A DNA stretch of 64,000 nt from Colwellia maritima (GCF_022669015.1 NZ_JAKKSL010000001.1:1036059-1100058), one strand, 5' to 3'. Shown: positions 10,407-20,851, numbered from the stretch's first letter. A program made the numbers and translations. Notes: a model not told the origin generated them from the sequence alone.

Positions 10407-11812
10407 TTATACGCTGTAGTATAATTCAAACTCTAATGGGTGTGTTGTCATGTTAACGCGTTGTGACTCTTCGCGTTTGATTGCAATGTAAGCATCAATC
10501 ATGTCTTTGTCCATAACTCCACCTTGAAGTAAGAACTCATAATCAGCTTCTAAATTATCAAGGGCATCATCCAATGAAGTAGCTACTTGTGGAATAGCTG
10601 CAGCTTCTTCTCTTGGTAAATCATATAAATCTTTATCCATAGCATCGCCAGGGTGTATTTTATTTTGAATACCGTCAAGGCCGCCCATCAATAATGCCGA
10701 AAAGGCTAAATATGGGTTTGCTCTGCCGGATCAGGGAAACGAGCTTCAATACGCATTGCTTTTGGTGATGGCACAATTGGAATACGGATAGATGCTGAAC
10801 GGTTACGAGCCGAATAAGCAAGCATTACCGGTGCTTCAAAATGAGGTACTAAACGTTTATAAGAGTTAGTCGGGTTTGTGAAGGCATTTAATGCTTTAGC
10901 ATGCTTGATAATACCACCAATATAGTACAGCGCCATTTCAGATAAACCGCCGTACTTATCACCGGCAAATAAGTTAACACCATCTTTGGCAAGTGATTGA
11001 TGAACATGCATACCTGAGCCATTATCACCTACTAATGGTTTAGGCATAAACGTTGCTGTTTTGCCATAAGCATGGGCTACGTTATGTACTACATATTTGT
11101 ATGTTTGTACTTCATCAGCTTTTAAAACCATAGTGTTAAAACGACAAGCTATTTCGTTTTGACCTGCTGTTGCTACTTCATGGTGATGTGCTTCAACTAC
11201 TAGACCCATGTCTTCCATTACTAAACACATGGCTGAGCGGATATCTTGTGAGGAATCAACCGGAGAGGTAGGGAAATAACCACCTTTTACGCCAGGACGG
11301 TGACCCATATTGCCTTCTTCGTATTCAGTACCTGAATTCCAAGCAGCTTCTTTATCATCAATTTTATAGAACGAACCGCTCATTTCTGTGCTAAAACGTA
11401 CGTCATCAAACAAGAAAAACTCTGGTTCTGGACCAATTAATACTGTATCGGCAAGACCTGTACCGCGCATATACTCTTCAGCGCGTTTTGCTACTGAACG
11501 AGGATCACGGCTATAACCTTGCATTGTACTTGGTTCTAAAATATCACAACGAATAATTAGTGTAGACGCTTCAGAGAAAGGGTCTAATACAGCAGAATCT
11601 GCAACCGGCATCATAACCATGTCAGATTCATTAATACCTTTCCAACCTTGGATAGATGAACCATCAAACATTTTACCATCTTCAAAGAAATCTTCATTCA
11701 CTTGATGATGAGGAATAGATACGTGTTGCTCTTTACCTTTTGAGTCGGTAAAACGAAGATCAATAAACTTGACATCGTGTTCTTTTATTAAATCAAATAC
11801 TGCTTGTGACAT
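10407..11812 (-). CDS. glnA: Glutamine synthetase type I (frameshift in the sequence)
   Basis: Makes glutamine from glutamate, ammonia and ATP in the cytoplasm; the family is a dodecamer controlled by adenylylation. The main frame runs from [20 protein letters not shown] through the [11 protein letters not shown] and [12 protein letters not shown] active-site segments to RFPDP. The rest ([24 protein letters not shown] ... FELYYSV) is in another frame. The break is near 10720-10724 and fits one lost G (or two extra bases). Corrected length is about 468 residues, as in E. coli. The start at 11812 has a GGAGA ribosome site; a longer frame to 11860 reads into the leader. The sigma-54 promoter and NtrC site upstream fit nitrogen control. 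Confidence 0.95.
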
Positions 11813-11875
11813 TTTTTGTCTCTCCAGTGAGGTTAGTTTTATTCTTTTGGTATAAACCAATTCTTGTATTTATCT

Positions 11876-11893
11876 AAGCTATTATTGTGCCAA
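11876..11893 (-). promoter_or_regulatory. Sigma-54 promoter of glnA
   Basis: On the minus strand TTGGCACAATAATAGCTT has the invariant GG and GC separated by exactly 10 bases and a full TGGCAC -24 element. Transcription would start near 11866, giving a ~54-base leader to the glnA ATG at 11812. Confidence 0.85.
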
Positions 11894-11944
11894 CAATGAA
11901 AGTGTTTATAAACAACAACTTAATTAATAATATAAAATCGTAAG

Positions 11945-11959
11945 GCACTGCTTTGGTGC
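11945..11959. promoter_or_regulatory. NtrC enhancer site upstream of glnA
   Basis: GCACTGCTTTGGTGC matches the NtrC dyad (GCAC, 7 bases, GTGC). It is centred about 86 bases upstream of the predicted sigma-54 start. A second GGTGCGCACC palindrome at 11976-11985 may be a partial second site. The spacing resembles the paired enhancers of E. coli glnA. Confidence 0.75.
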
Positions 11960-12171
11960 GTCAATGGATCTTTTTGGTGCGCACCGACTTAAGCCTTAAG
12001 TTAAACCTTAAATAATCTGCAAATAACTATATAGTATTTTAGCATTTTTGTTGTCTTTTATTTATTGGTATCGAGAGGGATTATTTTTATTGTTGTGCAA
12101 ACCGATTATGTTGTTTTGTCAGTTAAAAAATTAGCAAGGGATATTTAATATCTTTTAAAACGAATCTCCTG

Positions 12172-12177
12172 TATAAT
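12172..12177 (+). promoter_or_regulatory. -10 element of the typA promoter
   Basis: A consensus TATAAT followed by GCGCGCCC lies 84 bases before the typA start. The -35 region (around 12149-12154) is poor. The 11813-12260 gap holds the divergent glnA and typA control regions and no other gene. Confidence 0.55.
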
Positions 12178-12260
12178 GCGCGCCCAATTATAGCCTTAGT
12201 TATTTATGCTCAGCTTCTTGTTAGTTGCGATATAAATAATAGTAACAGCGAGTAACGCCT

Positions 12261-14075
12261 GTGTTAGATAAATTAAGAAATGTGGCAATTATTGCTCACG
12301 TTGACCACGGAAAAACCACACTAGTAGATAAATTACTAGAACAGTCAGGTACGCTAGACGCCCGTGGTGGCCTAGAAGAACGTACAATGGACTCGAATGA
12401 TATCGAAAAAGAACGTGGTATCACAATCTTAGCTAAAAACACGGCTATTAACTGGAACGGCTACCGTGTAAACATCGTAGATACTCCTGGCCATGCTGAT
12501 TTTGGTGGTGAAGTTGAGCGTGTAATGTCAATGGTAGATTCTGTTTTACTTATTGTTGATGCACAAGAAGGTCCTATGCCACAAACGCGTTTCGTAACGA
12601 AAAAAGCGTTTGCACAAGGTTTAAAACCAATCGTTGTAATCAACAAAGTTGATAAGCCTGGTTCTCGTCCTGATTGGGTGATGGATCAAGTTTTTGAATT
12701 GTTCGATAACCTTGGTGCTACAGATGAACAACTAGACTTTAAAGTTGTTTACGCTTCGGCAATTAATGGTTGGGCTACGCTTGAAGAAGGCGAAACTGGC
12801 ACCGACATGACACCGTTATTTGATACTATTCTTAACGAAGTACCATGTCCAACTGCGGATCCCGATGGCGCTTTTCAAATGCAAATTTCTCAACTTGATT
12901 ACAGTTCGTACTTGGGCGTAATTGGTGTTGGTCGTATTACTCGTGGTAGTGTTAAACCAAACCAACAAGTAACTATTCAACTCGCAAATGGCGGATTACA
13001 TAACGCTAAAGTAGGTAAAGTATTCGGTTACTTAGGTCTAGAGCGTTTAGATATTGCTGAAGGTTTCGGCGATATTATTGCGATTACGGGTTTAGGCGAA
13101 TTAAAAATTTCTGATACGATTTGTTGTCCAACAGACGTTGAAGGGTTACCTGCATTATCTGTAGATGAACCAACAATCAACATGACGTTCCAAGTAAACA
13201 CATCTCCATTTTGCGGTAAAGAAGGTAAATTTGTAACTTCACGTAACATTAAAGACCGTTTAGATAAAGAGTTAATTCATAACGTTGCTTTACGTGTTGA
13301 ACAATTAGAAGATGCTGATAAATTTAAAGTATCAGGCCGTGGTGAGCTTCATTTAGGTATCTTAATTGAAAACATGCGTCGTGAAGGTTTCGAGCTAGCA
13401 GTATCTCGTCCTGAAGTTATTATTCGTGAAGTTAATGGTGTATTAGAAGAACCATACGAAACCGTAACGATTGATGTTGAAGAACAACATCAAGGGCCTA
13501 TCATGGAAAGAATGGGTGTTCGTAAAGCTGAATTAACTGATATGGCACCAGACGGTACGGGTCGTATCCGTATGGATTTTATCATGCCAAGCCGTGGTTT
13601 AATTGGTTTCCAAACTGAATTCATGACATTAACGTCTGGCTCTGGTTTGATCTACCACACATTCTTTGAATACGGACCTCACAAAGGTGGCGAAATTGGC
13701 CAACGTAAAAATGGTGTAATGATTGCTAATGCAACTGGTAAAGCATTAACTAACGCTATATTTAACTTACAATCTCGTGGTCGTATGTTAATTGGTCATG
13801 GTATTGATATTTATGAAGGTCAAGTAATTGGTATTCATAGCCGAGATAACGATTTAACCGTTAACGCGCTTAAAGGTAAGCAATTAACTAACGTTCGTTC
13901 ATCAGGTACTGATGAAGCACAAACGCTGACGCCGCCTATCATTATGTCGTTAGAGCAAGCGTTAGAATTTATCGATAATGATGAATTAGTTGAAGTAACA
14001 CCAGAAAGTATTCGCATACGTAAAAAATTACTGAAAGAGAACGACCGAAAACGAGATGGTCGTTCTTCGAAATAA
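12261..14075 (+). CDS. typA: Ribosome-associated GTPase TypA/BipA
   Basis: A 604-residue translational GTPase related to EF-G and LepA, involved in 50S assembly, especially in the cold, and in stress adaptation. It has AHVDHGKTT near the start, [27 protein letters not shown], and the C-terminal BipA-specific domain with [11 protein letters not shown] and [19 protein letters not shown]. It starts with [22 protein letters not shown] is the normal N-terminus. It is divergent from glnA, as in many gammaproteobacteria, and ends at a strong terminator. Confidence 0.97.
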   Translation: MLDKLRNVAIIAHVDHGKTTLVDKLLEQSGTLDARGGLEERTMDSNDIEKERGITILAKNTAINWNGYRVNIVDTPGHADFGGEVERVMSMVDSVLLIVDAQEGPMPQTRFVTKKAFAQGLKPIVVINKVDKPGSRPDWVMDQVFELFDNLGATDEQLDFKVVYASAINGWATLEEGETGTDMTPLFDTILNEVPCPTADPDGAFQMQISQLDYSSYLGVIGVGRITRGSVKPNQQVTIQLANGGLHNAKVGKVFGYLGLERLDIAEGFGDIIAITGLGELKISDTICCPTDVEGLPALSVDEPTINMTFQVNTSPFCGKEGKFVTSRNIKDRLDKELIHNVALRVEQLEDADKFKVSGRGELHLGILIENMRREGFELAVSRPEVIIREVNGVLEEPYETVTIDVEEQHQGPIMERMGVRKAELTDMAPDGTGRIRMDFIMPSRGLIGFQTEFMTLTSGSGLIYHTFFEYGPHKGGEIGQRKNGVMIANATGKALTNAIFNLQSRGRMLIGHGIDIYEGQVIGIHSRDNDLTVNALKGKQLTNVRSSGTDEAQTLTPPIIMSLEQALEFIDNDELVEVTPESIRIRKKLLKENDRKRDGRSSK

Positions 14076-14112
14076 TGTTTTGAAGTGATCTTACGAATGA
14101 ATTGTAAAAATT

Positions 14113-14146
14113 AAAAAGCCGCCTGATATCATCAGGCGGTTTTTTT
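14113..14146 (+). terminator. Intrinsic terminator after typA
   Basis: A perfect CCGCCTGAT/ATCAGGCGG stem (14119-14127/14131-14139) with a 3-base loop, an A-run before it and a T-run after it. Confidence 0.95.
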
Positions 14147-14166
14147 GTTCATAATGTCACGTTAAG

Positions 14167-14330
14167 TAATACCAGTTTCATTAATTAAGTGATCTATTCT
14201 ATACGTAGAAAATTGCTAAATACAAGGCATTTATTTCAATAACAAGTTGGTCTAATTATTAAATAAATAACGATGTAGTTTGTAATTTTAGCAAGTAGAA
14301 ATGATCACATAGTTAGTGAAATTGATATTA
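14167..14330 (-). mobile_element. 164-bp MITE-like element, copy A
   Basis: The ends TAATACCAGTTTCATTAATT and, read from the other side, TAATATCAATTTCACTAACT are ~30-bp imperfect terminal inverted repeats. A second copy in the opposite orientation lies at 43945-44109 (same length, roughly 88% identical by eye), and a third, partial copy lies at 48645-48689. There is no coding capacity, so it would depend on a transposase elsewhere in the genome. Confidence 0.75.
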
Positions 14331-14347
14331 GCTAAAAATTATTTTAA

Positions 14348-14572
14348 CTAACTGTTATTTTTATAGGTAGCTGCGTCAATAATTGCGTATAAATGAAATA
14401 CTCCGGCAATAATGGCAGGAATAATTAACCACCATAAAGCGTAACCCCCCACACAAACGATAGCAAAAATAAGGGCAGGCAATAGCCGTCCTTGCACTAA
14501 TTGACCTAATCCTGGGAAAAACACGTTACAAATTGCGGCAATAACATTACCTGCTGAACCTTGATCTGACAT
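14348..14572 (-). CDS. Small two-helix membrane protein (TM2-like)
   Basis: A 74-residue protein, MSDQGSAGNVIAAICNVFFP..., with a PGLGQLVQGR turn, then two hydrophobic segments (LLPALIFAIVCVGGYALWW and IIPAIIAGVFHLYAIIDA). The PGxGQxxxGR pattern is typical of small TM2-like or YqaE-like membrane proteins of unknown role. The start at 14572 is chosen for its AAGGTG ribosome site; an upstream ATG would add 12 residues. It is divergent from yihY and next to a MITE. Confidence 0.7.
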   Translation of the reverse strand: MSDQGSAGNVIAAICNVFFPGLGQLVQGRLLPALIFAIVCVGGYALWWLIIPAIIAGVFHLYAIIDAATYKNNS

Positions 14573-14652
14573 ATCACACCTTGCTAGTAAACTTATTACT
14601 GTTATCATAATATAATCTTAAGCATTTAAAAATAAGCAAATTGTTAGTAAAT

Positions 14653-15532
14653 ATGAGTTCACTGTATACACATTATAAACAGTTAATAAATTCTTTTCCT
14701 TTGCGGCGTTATGTCTCTTTTTTGCACTACTTATTAGTACGTGTAAAGAAAGCGCAATTACAAGTAGTTGCGGGGTATCTGTCTTATGTTAGTTTAATGT
14801 CACTTGTGCCTTTGATGGTTGTTGCTTTATCTGTTGCTACAGCATTTCCAATTTTTTCAGATATTCATCATAGTGTAGAACAATTTGTCTACGATAACTT
14901 CATGCCGACGGCAAGTGATGTAGTGCAGAAGTATTTATCTTCTTTTGTTGATAATGCTTCAAAAATGTCCGCTGTTGCTATTTCATTCTTGTTTTTTGCC
15001 GCTTTATTGCTTATATCGTCAATCGATAAAACATTTAATAATATTTGGCAAGTAACTCAAAAGCGTCGTGTGATTACGTCTTTTTCTATGTACTGGATGA
15101 TTTTGACTTTAGGACCCATTTTAGTTGGGGCAAGTATCGCCATAACCTCTTATATAGTATCTTTGGTAACAACAGGGGTGGAAGATAGTTTTGGCATTAC
15201 TAATACGCTTTTCCGTTTATTACCATTAATGTCTTCTATGGCGGCTTTTATCTTACTTTATATCTTTGGTGCCAAATAAACCAGTACCTTTTAAATTTGC
15301 TTTTTTCGGGGCATTAATTGCGGCCGTTTTATTTGAGTTAGCAAAAAAAATATTTGCAGAATACCTTACTGCGTTTCCCTCATACCAAGCAATTTATGGA
15401 GCACTCTCAATAGTACCTATTTTGTTTTTATGGGTATACCTATCTTGGTTAATTGTTTTAGGAGGGGCTGTTATTACTGTGTCCTTACAAGAATATTCGC
15501 TAGAAAGCGAATCAGAAGGTAGCCTTGAATGA
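14653..15532 (+). CDS. YihY/UPF0761 family inner-membrane protein (one-base insertion)
   Basis: A polytopic membrane protein of the YihY (virulence factor BrkB-like) family, function unknown. The first frame runs from [11 protein letters not shown] through [20 protein letters not shown] and [11 protein letters not shown]. The second frame resumes at [20 protein letters not shown] and ends ...ESEGSLE. One extra G near 15268 (TTTGGTGCC instead of TTTGTGCC) separates them; the family reads ...VPNK at this point. Corrected length is about 292 residues. Its stop overlaps the dtd start by four bases (ATGA), so the two are translationally coupled, as in many gammaproteobacteria. Confidence 0.88.
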
Positions 15533-15966
15533 TTGCCTTAATCCAAAGAGTTAGTTGGGCAAGTGTTACAGTGAACCAGAAAGTTATTGGCGAGATAGAT
15601 CAAGGCTTACTGGTATTTCTCGCGGTTCAACCTGATGATACACACGCAAAAGCAAAGCGTCTTTCAGAACGCGTTGCGGGCTATCGTGTATTCAATGATG
15701 AAAATGGAAAAATGAACCTTAATGTTAGCCAAATAAATGGTGAAATTTTGGTTGTATCACAGTTTACTTTAGCCGCAGATACCAACAGTGGGATGCGTCC
15801 TAGTTTTACTTCAGCGGCTAAACCCGAGTTTAGCAATGATTTGTATCTCTACTTTTGCCAACAATTACGTGAAAGGGGTTTTGGTGTACCTACTGGAGAG
15901 TTTGCCGCAGATATGAAGGTCCAGTTATTGAACGACGGGCCGGTAACGTTCACTTTATCTATTTAA
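15529..15966 (+). CDS. dtd: D-aminoacyl-tRNA deacylase
   Basis: A 145-residue enzyme that cleaves D-amino acids (and misacylated glycine) from tRNA. Both active-site signatures are present: [17 protein letters not shown] and, near the C-terminus, the Gly-cisPro motif in NDGPVTF. The length matches E. coli Dtd. It overlaps the end of yihY by four bases. Confidence 0.96.
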   Translation: MIALIQRVSWASVTVNQKVIGEIDQGLLVFLAVQPDDTHAKAKRLSERVAGYRVFNDENGKMNLNVSQINGEILVVSQFTLAADTNSGMRPSFTSAAKPEFSNDLYLYFCQQLRERGFGVPTGEFAADMKVQLLNDGPVTFTLSI

Positions 15967-16111
15967 TCACATATTTATGAATTTTTTTGGGCTTTTATCT
16001 AAAATATAATTCTCAGACCTACCTATTTTATAAAATAACTTTTCAATAATCTTGAAAAAGCATAACGCTTAAAGTATTTTGTTTTAATTATTTGGTAATT
16101 TTAGGAACAAA

Positions 16112-16591
16112 ATGCACTTAAATGAGATAGATTTGCGGCTTATTGCTATATTGCAAAGAGATGTTAGTATTGCTATAGATGAGTTAGCTAAGCGGGTTGG
16201 CTTAACAAAAACACCCTCTTGGCGTCGTCTACAAAAACTAGAAAAAAGCGGTATTATCAAACGAAAAGTGGCTTTACTTGATGCGACATTATTAGATCTA
16301 AGTGTTTCGGTATTTGTACAAGTGAAAACGAGTAAGCATGACAGTGATTGGTTAGCGCAGTTTTCTAAAACAGTTTCTGCATTTCCTGAAGTAGTAGATT
16401 TTTATCGTATGAGTGGAGAGTATGATTATTTGCTACGAGTAGTGGTCAAAGATATTGCTAGTTATGATGCTTTTTACCAACGTTTTATTCAAGCGACAAG
16501 CTTGACAGATGTAACCTCTAGTTTTGCTATGGAAGAGATTAAACGTTCTACTGAGTTGCCATTAGTTATCCCTGAAAATAGGTTTAAATAA
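16112..16591 (+). CDS. Lrp/AsnC-family transcriptional regulator
   Basis: A 159-residue feast/famine regulator. The N-terminal winged HTH is ELAKRVGLTKTPSWRRLQKLEKSGII and the C-terminal RAM ligand-binding domain includes RMSGEYDYLLRVVVKDI. The T-P-(S/C)-W-R-R recognition helix resembles the cysteine-responsive branch (DecR/YbaO) of the family. The next gene, 76 bases downstream on the same strand, is a cysteine-desulfurase-like PLP enzyme, so control of that enzyme by a sulfur amino acid is a reasonable inference. Confidence 0.88.
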   Translation: MHLNEIDLRLIAILQRDVSIAIDELAKRVGLTKTPSWRRLQKLEKSGIIKRKVALLDATLLDLSVSVFVQVKTSKHDSDWLAQFSKTVSAFPEVVDFYRMSGEYDYLLRVVVKDIASYDAFYQRFIQATSLTDVTSSFAMEEIKRSTELPLVIPENRFK

Positions 16592-16667
16592 CAAAGTTGA
16601 ACATACTCTTTCTCATTTATAATTAACTACATATAAGAGTTTTATGTGGTTTTACGAGGATGTTATT

Positions 16668-18216
16668 ATGTCATTAGAGCAACACTTTCAGCAATTCCGC
16701 CAACATATAATAGGTCAAGACCTAGTACATGAAATTAACGGAAAACCGCAAAAGATATTCTATGCTGATTGGACGGCAAGTGGTCGGTTATATCAGCCAA
16801 TAGAGACTTATATCACTCGTATCCTCGGCCCCTACGTTGCTAATACTCATACAGAAACTAATTTAACCGGTAGTACGATGACATCGGCGTATCATGATGC
16901 TCAAAAAGTAATTAAAAGACATGTAAATGCTTGTGATAATGATATTTTAATCACCTCTGGAGCGGGGATGACGGATGTAGTGAATAAATTCCAACGGATT
17001 TTAGGTTTGCGCATTCCTGAACGCATGGCTGATCAGGTTATATTTAGTGAAGAAGATAAACCCGTTGTATTTATTACACATATGGAACATCACTCAAATC
17101 AAACAACTTGGTACGAATGTGATGTGACCTTAGAAATAGTTGCCAGTGATAATAATGGATTACCTTCACTAGAAAATTTGGTGACATTGTTAGAACAATA
17201 TAAAAATAGGAAAGTAAAAATTGGTACTTTTACTGCCTGTTCAAATGTTACAGGAATAAAAACGCCTTATCATCAATTAGCTGAAATAATGCACGAACAT
17301 GGTGGCTTGTGTTTTGTCGATTTTGCTTGTTCAGCACCTTATGTGGATATAGATATGCATCCAGTAAATAAATCGCAAGCTTTAGATGCCATTTTCTTTT
17401 CACCGCATAAGTTTCTTGGTGGACCTGGCAGTTCTGGCGTTCTTATTTTTAACAAAATGTTATACAAAAACAAAGTACCAGATCATCCTGGAGGAGGCAC
17501 AGTTACATGGACAAACCCCTGGGGAGCACATAGTTTTTTTCATAATATAGAAATACGTGAAGATGGCGGAACCCCTGGTTTTTTACAATGTATTCGTACG
17601 GCATTGGCTATTAAGGTTAAAGAGGCAATGGGCACTGCCAATATTGCAGCGCGTGAACAAGAATTAATTGATTTCGTAATGGCAGAGCTTAAAAAAAATG
17701 AACACGTGAATATGCTTGAACCCGCAATCACAGACCGTTTGGCCATAGTGTCCTTTTATATCACAAACGTGCATTATAATTTAGTTGTGCGATTACTAAA
17801 TGACAAGTTTGGTATTCAAACTCGCGGTGGTTGTTCCTGTGCGGGTACATATGGACACATATTACTGAATGTTGACCATGATAAATCACAGCAAATAACA
17901 CAACAAATTGATGATGGCGATTATTGTGAAAAACCAGGTTTGGATTCGCGCTTCTTTTCATCCAACAACTACTAATGCAGAAATTAATTTTTTTGTTGAA
18001 GCTATTAATACATTAACAGCCCATATTACACAATGGTCTCGGGAGTATCGTTTTAACCCTGCAATAGGCGATTTTGAAAGAAAAATCTATCCTAATGACA
18101 AACCCGAAGTTTATATTGGCATAAATGGTTTTAATCCATTACATTGTGATGATAATACTTCAGTTTTAGCGGCCTCAAAGGAAAATAATTCCATGCTAAA
18201 AAGGTTATTTAGTTAA
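16668..18216 (+). CDS. Class V aminotransferase / cysteine-desulfurase-like PLP enzyme (one-base insertion)
   Basis: A fold-type I PLP enzyme. PLP-site residues: SGAGMTDVVN phosphate loop, VDFACSAPY (D218) and SPHKFLGGPGS with the Schiff-base lysine K248. RGGCSCAG (C389, C391) sits where SufS-type desulfurases carry the catalytic cysteine. The frame breaks near 17938, where one extra T turns GGTTGGATT into GGTTTGGATT; the rest (WIRASFHPTTTNAEINFF ... LKRLFS) follows in another frame. Corrected length is about 515 residues, longer than IscS or SufS, so a non-housekeeping role is likely. The start at 16668 has GAGGA 7 bases upstream. It is followed without a gap by a 46-residue peptide gene. 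Confidence 0.82.
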
Positions 18217-18357
18217 ATGATAAAAGCAACATTACTTGTCCAGGTTAAACAGTGGTGGCATACCGATTGCCCGTTTTGTAAACGAGCAAGATTGCTATTG
18301 TTGTGGTTTGTACTAATGCTAATAGCAGACTATTTTTGGTTTCATCTATTGTTGTAA
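18217..18357 (+). CDS. 46-residue CPFC membrane peptide
   Basis: The ATG follows the TAA of the PLP enzyme directly, so the two should be translationally coupled. The peptide begins MIKATLLVQVKQWWHTD, has a CPFC motif followed by KRAR, then one hydrophobic helix (LLLLWFVLMLIADYFWFHLLL). A CxxC-plus-single-helix design beside a desulfurase-like enzyme suggests metal or sulfur/redox handling at the inner membrane, but I do not recognise a family. It is too short for usual gene-calling cut-offs. Confidence 0.6.
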   Translation: MIKATLLVQVKQWWHTDCPFCKRARLLLLWFVLMLIADYFWFHLLL

Positions 18358-18417
18358 TCATTCCAAAAACTATTTTATAAAATAGTTTTCACGCTTTCTG
18401 TATAGGGTAATATTATT

Positions 18418-18630
18418 ATGCGTATTTCATCAGGATTAAAGTGGGTTGATTCACTAGAAATAGCACTTGATCTCATTGAACAATATCCAACGGTTGATCC
18501 ATTAAAATTACATTTCACCGATCTTCGACAATGGGTTCTTGATCTTGAGCGCTTTGATGATGATCCTGAACATTGTGGTGAACGCGTATTAGAAGCAATA
18601 CAGTTGGCTTGGATTGATGAAGTTGATTAG
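18418..18630 (+). CDS. iscX: Fe-S assembly protein IscX
   Basis: A 70-residue acidic protein matching IscX (YfhJ): GLKWVDSLEIALDLIEQYP, DPLKLHFTDLRQWV, FDDDPEHCGERVLEAI, ending AWIDEVD. IscX binds iron and IscS and tunes Fe-S cluster assembly. It is normally the last gene of the isc operon. Here it stands without iscRSUA-hscBA-fdx, downstream of a desulfurase-like enzyme. Confidence 0.93.
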   Translation: MRISSGLKWVDSLEIALDLIEQYPTVDPLKLHFTDLRQWVLDLERFDDDPEHCGERVLEAIQLAWIDEVD

Positions 18631-18739
18631 GCTAGGCTATTCACCATTGTAAAAATCCTTTATACTTCCACCTAACATTGATTCAATGTATTCCTGATAT
18701 TCACCGAAACAATAAATAGAATAGAAGTAACCAACACTA

Positions 18740-20426
18740 ATGACTAAAAGTAACCGTCCATTATATATCCCTTTTCGGCCCAACATTATTAGAAACCCCA
18801 TTATTAAACAAAGGTAGCGCTTTCGATCACCAAGAACGTATCAATTTTAATTTAGCGGGATTATTACCGCCTAGATTTGAAACCATAGATGAACAAGTTG
18901 ACAGAGCTTATATGCAATATTGTTCTTTTCATAATGATATTAATAAACATATTTATTTGCGTGCTATTCACGATAACAACGAAACATTGTTTTTTAAATT
19001 AGTACAACGTCACTTAGTTGAAATGTTGCCCATTATTTATACTCCAACGGTTGGCGATGCTTGTGAACAGTTTTCAGATATTTATCGTAGTTCACGTGGT
19101 TTGTTTATTTCCTATGAAGATAGATATCAAATTGATGATATTTTAAGAAACGCCACTAAAAATAAAGTGAAAGTTATTGTGGTTACTGATGGTGAACGCA
19201 TATTAGGTTTAGGTGATCAAGGCATTGGTGGGATGGGCATCCCCATTGGTAAGTTATCTCTTTATACAGCTTGTGGTGGTATTAGTCCAGCTTATACGCT
19301 TCCTGTAATGTTAGATGTAGGTACAAACAACCAAAAACTATTAGACGATCCTATGTACATGGGCGCTCGACATAAGCGTATTGGTCAGACCGAGTATGAT
19401 GAATTTTTAGAATTATTTATTACCGCGGTTAAGCGCCGGTGGCCGCATGTGATGTTGCAATTTGAAGATTTTGCCCAACCGAATGCAATGCCACTTTTAA
19501 ACCGTTATCGTGACCAAATATGTTGTTTTAATGATGATATACAAGGTACCGCTTCTGTAACGGTTGGAACATTACTCGCTGCTTGTCGAAGCAAAGGTGT
19601 GAAATTATCGCAACTGAAAGTCGCCTTTGTTGGTCTTGGCTCTGCCGGTTGTGGTATTGCAGAGCAAATCATAACGCAGATGGTCAGTGAAGGTATTTCA
19701 CCCATTGTTGCTCGCAGCCAAATTTTTATGGTTGATCGATTCGGTTTGTTAACTCAAGGAATGGATAATTTAAGAGATTTTCAACAAAAGTTAGTACAAA
19801 CTCATCTTGCATTATCCTCATGGGGTATCAGTGGAGAATATGCATCGCTTTTAGAAGTTATGCATGGAGCAAAACCTGATATTTTGATTGGTGTTTCAGG
19901 GCAAGCCGGCTTATTTAGTGAAGAAGTTATCAAGGCAATGAAACAACATTGTGATAAGCCAATTATATTTCCGTTGAGTAATCCTTCTAGGCAAGTTGAG
20001 GCGACCCCAGAGCAAGTTATTAACTGGACAAATGGAAACGTGATTATTGCGACGGGTAGCCCATTTGATCCAGTTGAATATCAAGGTGAAACATTCACCA
20101 TCGCACAATGTAATAACAGCTATATTTTCCCAGGTATTGGTTTAGGTGTTATTTCAGCGAATATCAAACGAATAACTGACAGAATGCTACAAGTGGCTAG
20201 CGAAACATTAGCCGCAGCCTCGCCACTAGCAAATACCGGTGAAGGCTCGTTATTGCCGCCTTTCACCGAAATAGAACAGCTGAGTAAAGATATGGCTTTT
20301 GCCGTTGCCAAAGTCGCCTATGAACAAGGCTTAGCACTTGAATTACCTGACGATGAATTATTGGCTAAAATAGAGCGAAATTTCTGGCAACCTGAATATC
20401 GACAATATAAACGCATTAGTTTGTAA
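18740..20426 (+). CDS. maeA: NAD-dependent malic enzyme (two-base deletion near the start)
   Basis: Oxidatively decarboxylates malate to pyruvate, making NADH. The start [12 protein letters not shown] is in one frame. The rest begins [32 protein letters not shown] in another and is intact to the end, ...[13 protein letters not shown]. Family members read IP(Y/F)AGP here, so two bases near 18776 are missing. Catalytic [13 protein letters not shown], metal-site [14 protein letters not shown] and NAD-site [14 protein letters not shown] are present. Corrected length is about 562 residues. An upstream-truncated reading that starts at 18912 would lose ~57 conserved residues. Confidence 0.94.
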
Positions 20427-20465
20427 TTATATAACTTGAAAGCATATTAACAGACAGTGAGTAGC

Positions 20466-20714
20466 ATGATGGCTAAAGCCAATAGAAATGAAGAAATTAT
20501 TAGCCAAGCCGAAATAGATAATTTATTTCGTATTAATGAATTTATTGAAACTGATGATAAAAGCTCGTTAATTGAGGAGTTAAAGCAGGCCATTTTAAAT
20601 TCAGGTAAGCTAGAGCTTGCTCAGTGGCAATCATTACGAGGTCAACTTGGAGAAATAGAAGCCTTGATCCCTCACATTGACTTGATTATCAAATTAAAAA
20701 AAGAAGCTCAATAA
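20466..20714 (+). CDS. Conserved hypothetical small acidic protein
   Basis: An 82-residue soluble, helical, charged protein (MMAKANRNEEIISQAEIDNL ... IDLIIKLKKEAQ). It has no signal peptide, membrane segment or recognisable motif. An in-frame GTG lies at 20457. It begins 39 bases after maeA and may be co-transcribed with it. I do not recognise the family. Confidence 0.6.
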   Translation: MMAKANRNEEIISQAEIDNLFRINEFIETDDKSSLIEELKQAILNSGKLELAQWQSLRGQLGEIEALIPHIDLIIKLKKEAQ

Positions 20715-20792
20715 TTTCAATGGATTATAAAAAATCCGTTGTTGTGAGAATCAAAGCAATGGATAGTATTAGTCTTTTGCTTTTGATTGGTC

Positions 20793-20851
20793 TATAATCG
20801 CGCCCAAAATTCATGCCTTAATAATGAGTTTAAATTGATTAAGGCATGAAT
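20793..20851 (+). promoter_or_regulatory. ndk promoter with 5' leader hairpin
   Basis: The TATAAT at 20793-20798 is followed, almost at the predicted start of transcription, by a perfect 14-bp inverted repeat: ATTCATGCCTTAAT (20809-20822) and ATTAAGGCATGAAT (20838-20851). The ndk mRNA would therefore begin with a stable hairpin ~48 bases before its start codon. The -35 is weak. Confidence 0.6.

Noticed and set aside
18912..20426. Malic enzyme starting at 18912
   Set aside because: The first ~57 conserved residues are found upstream in a shifted frame; the start at 18740 restores the family length.
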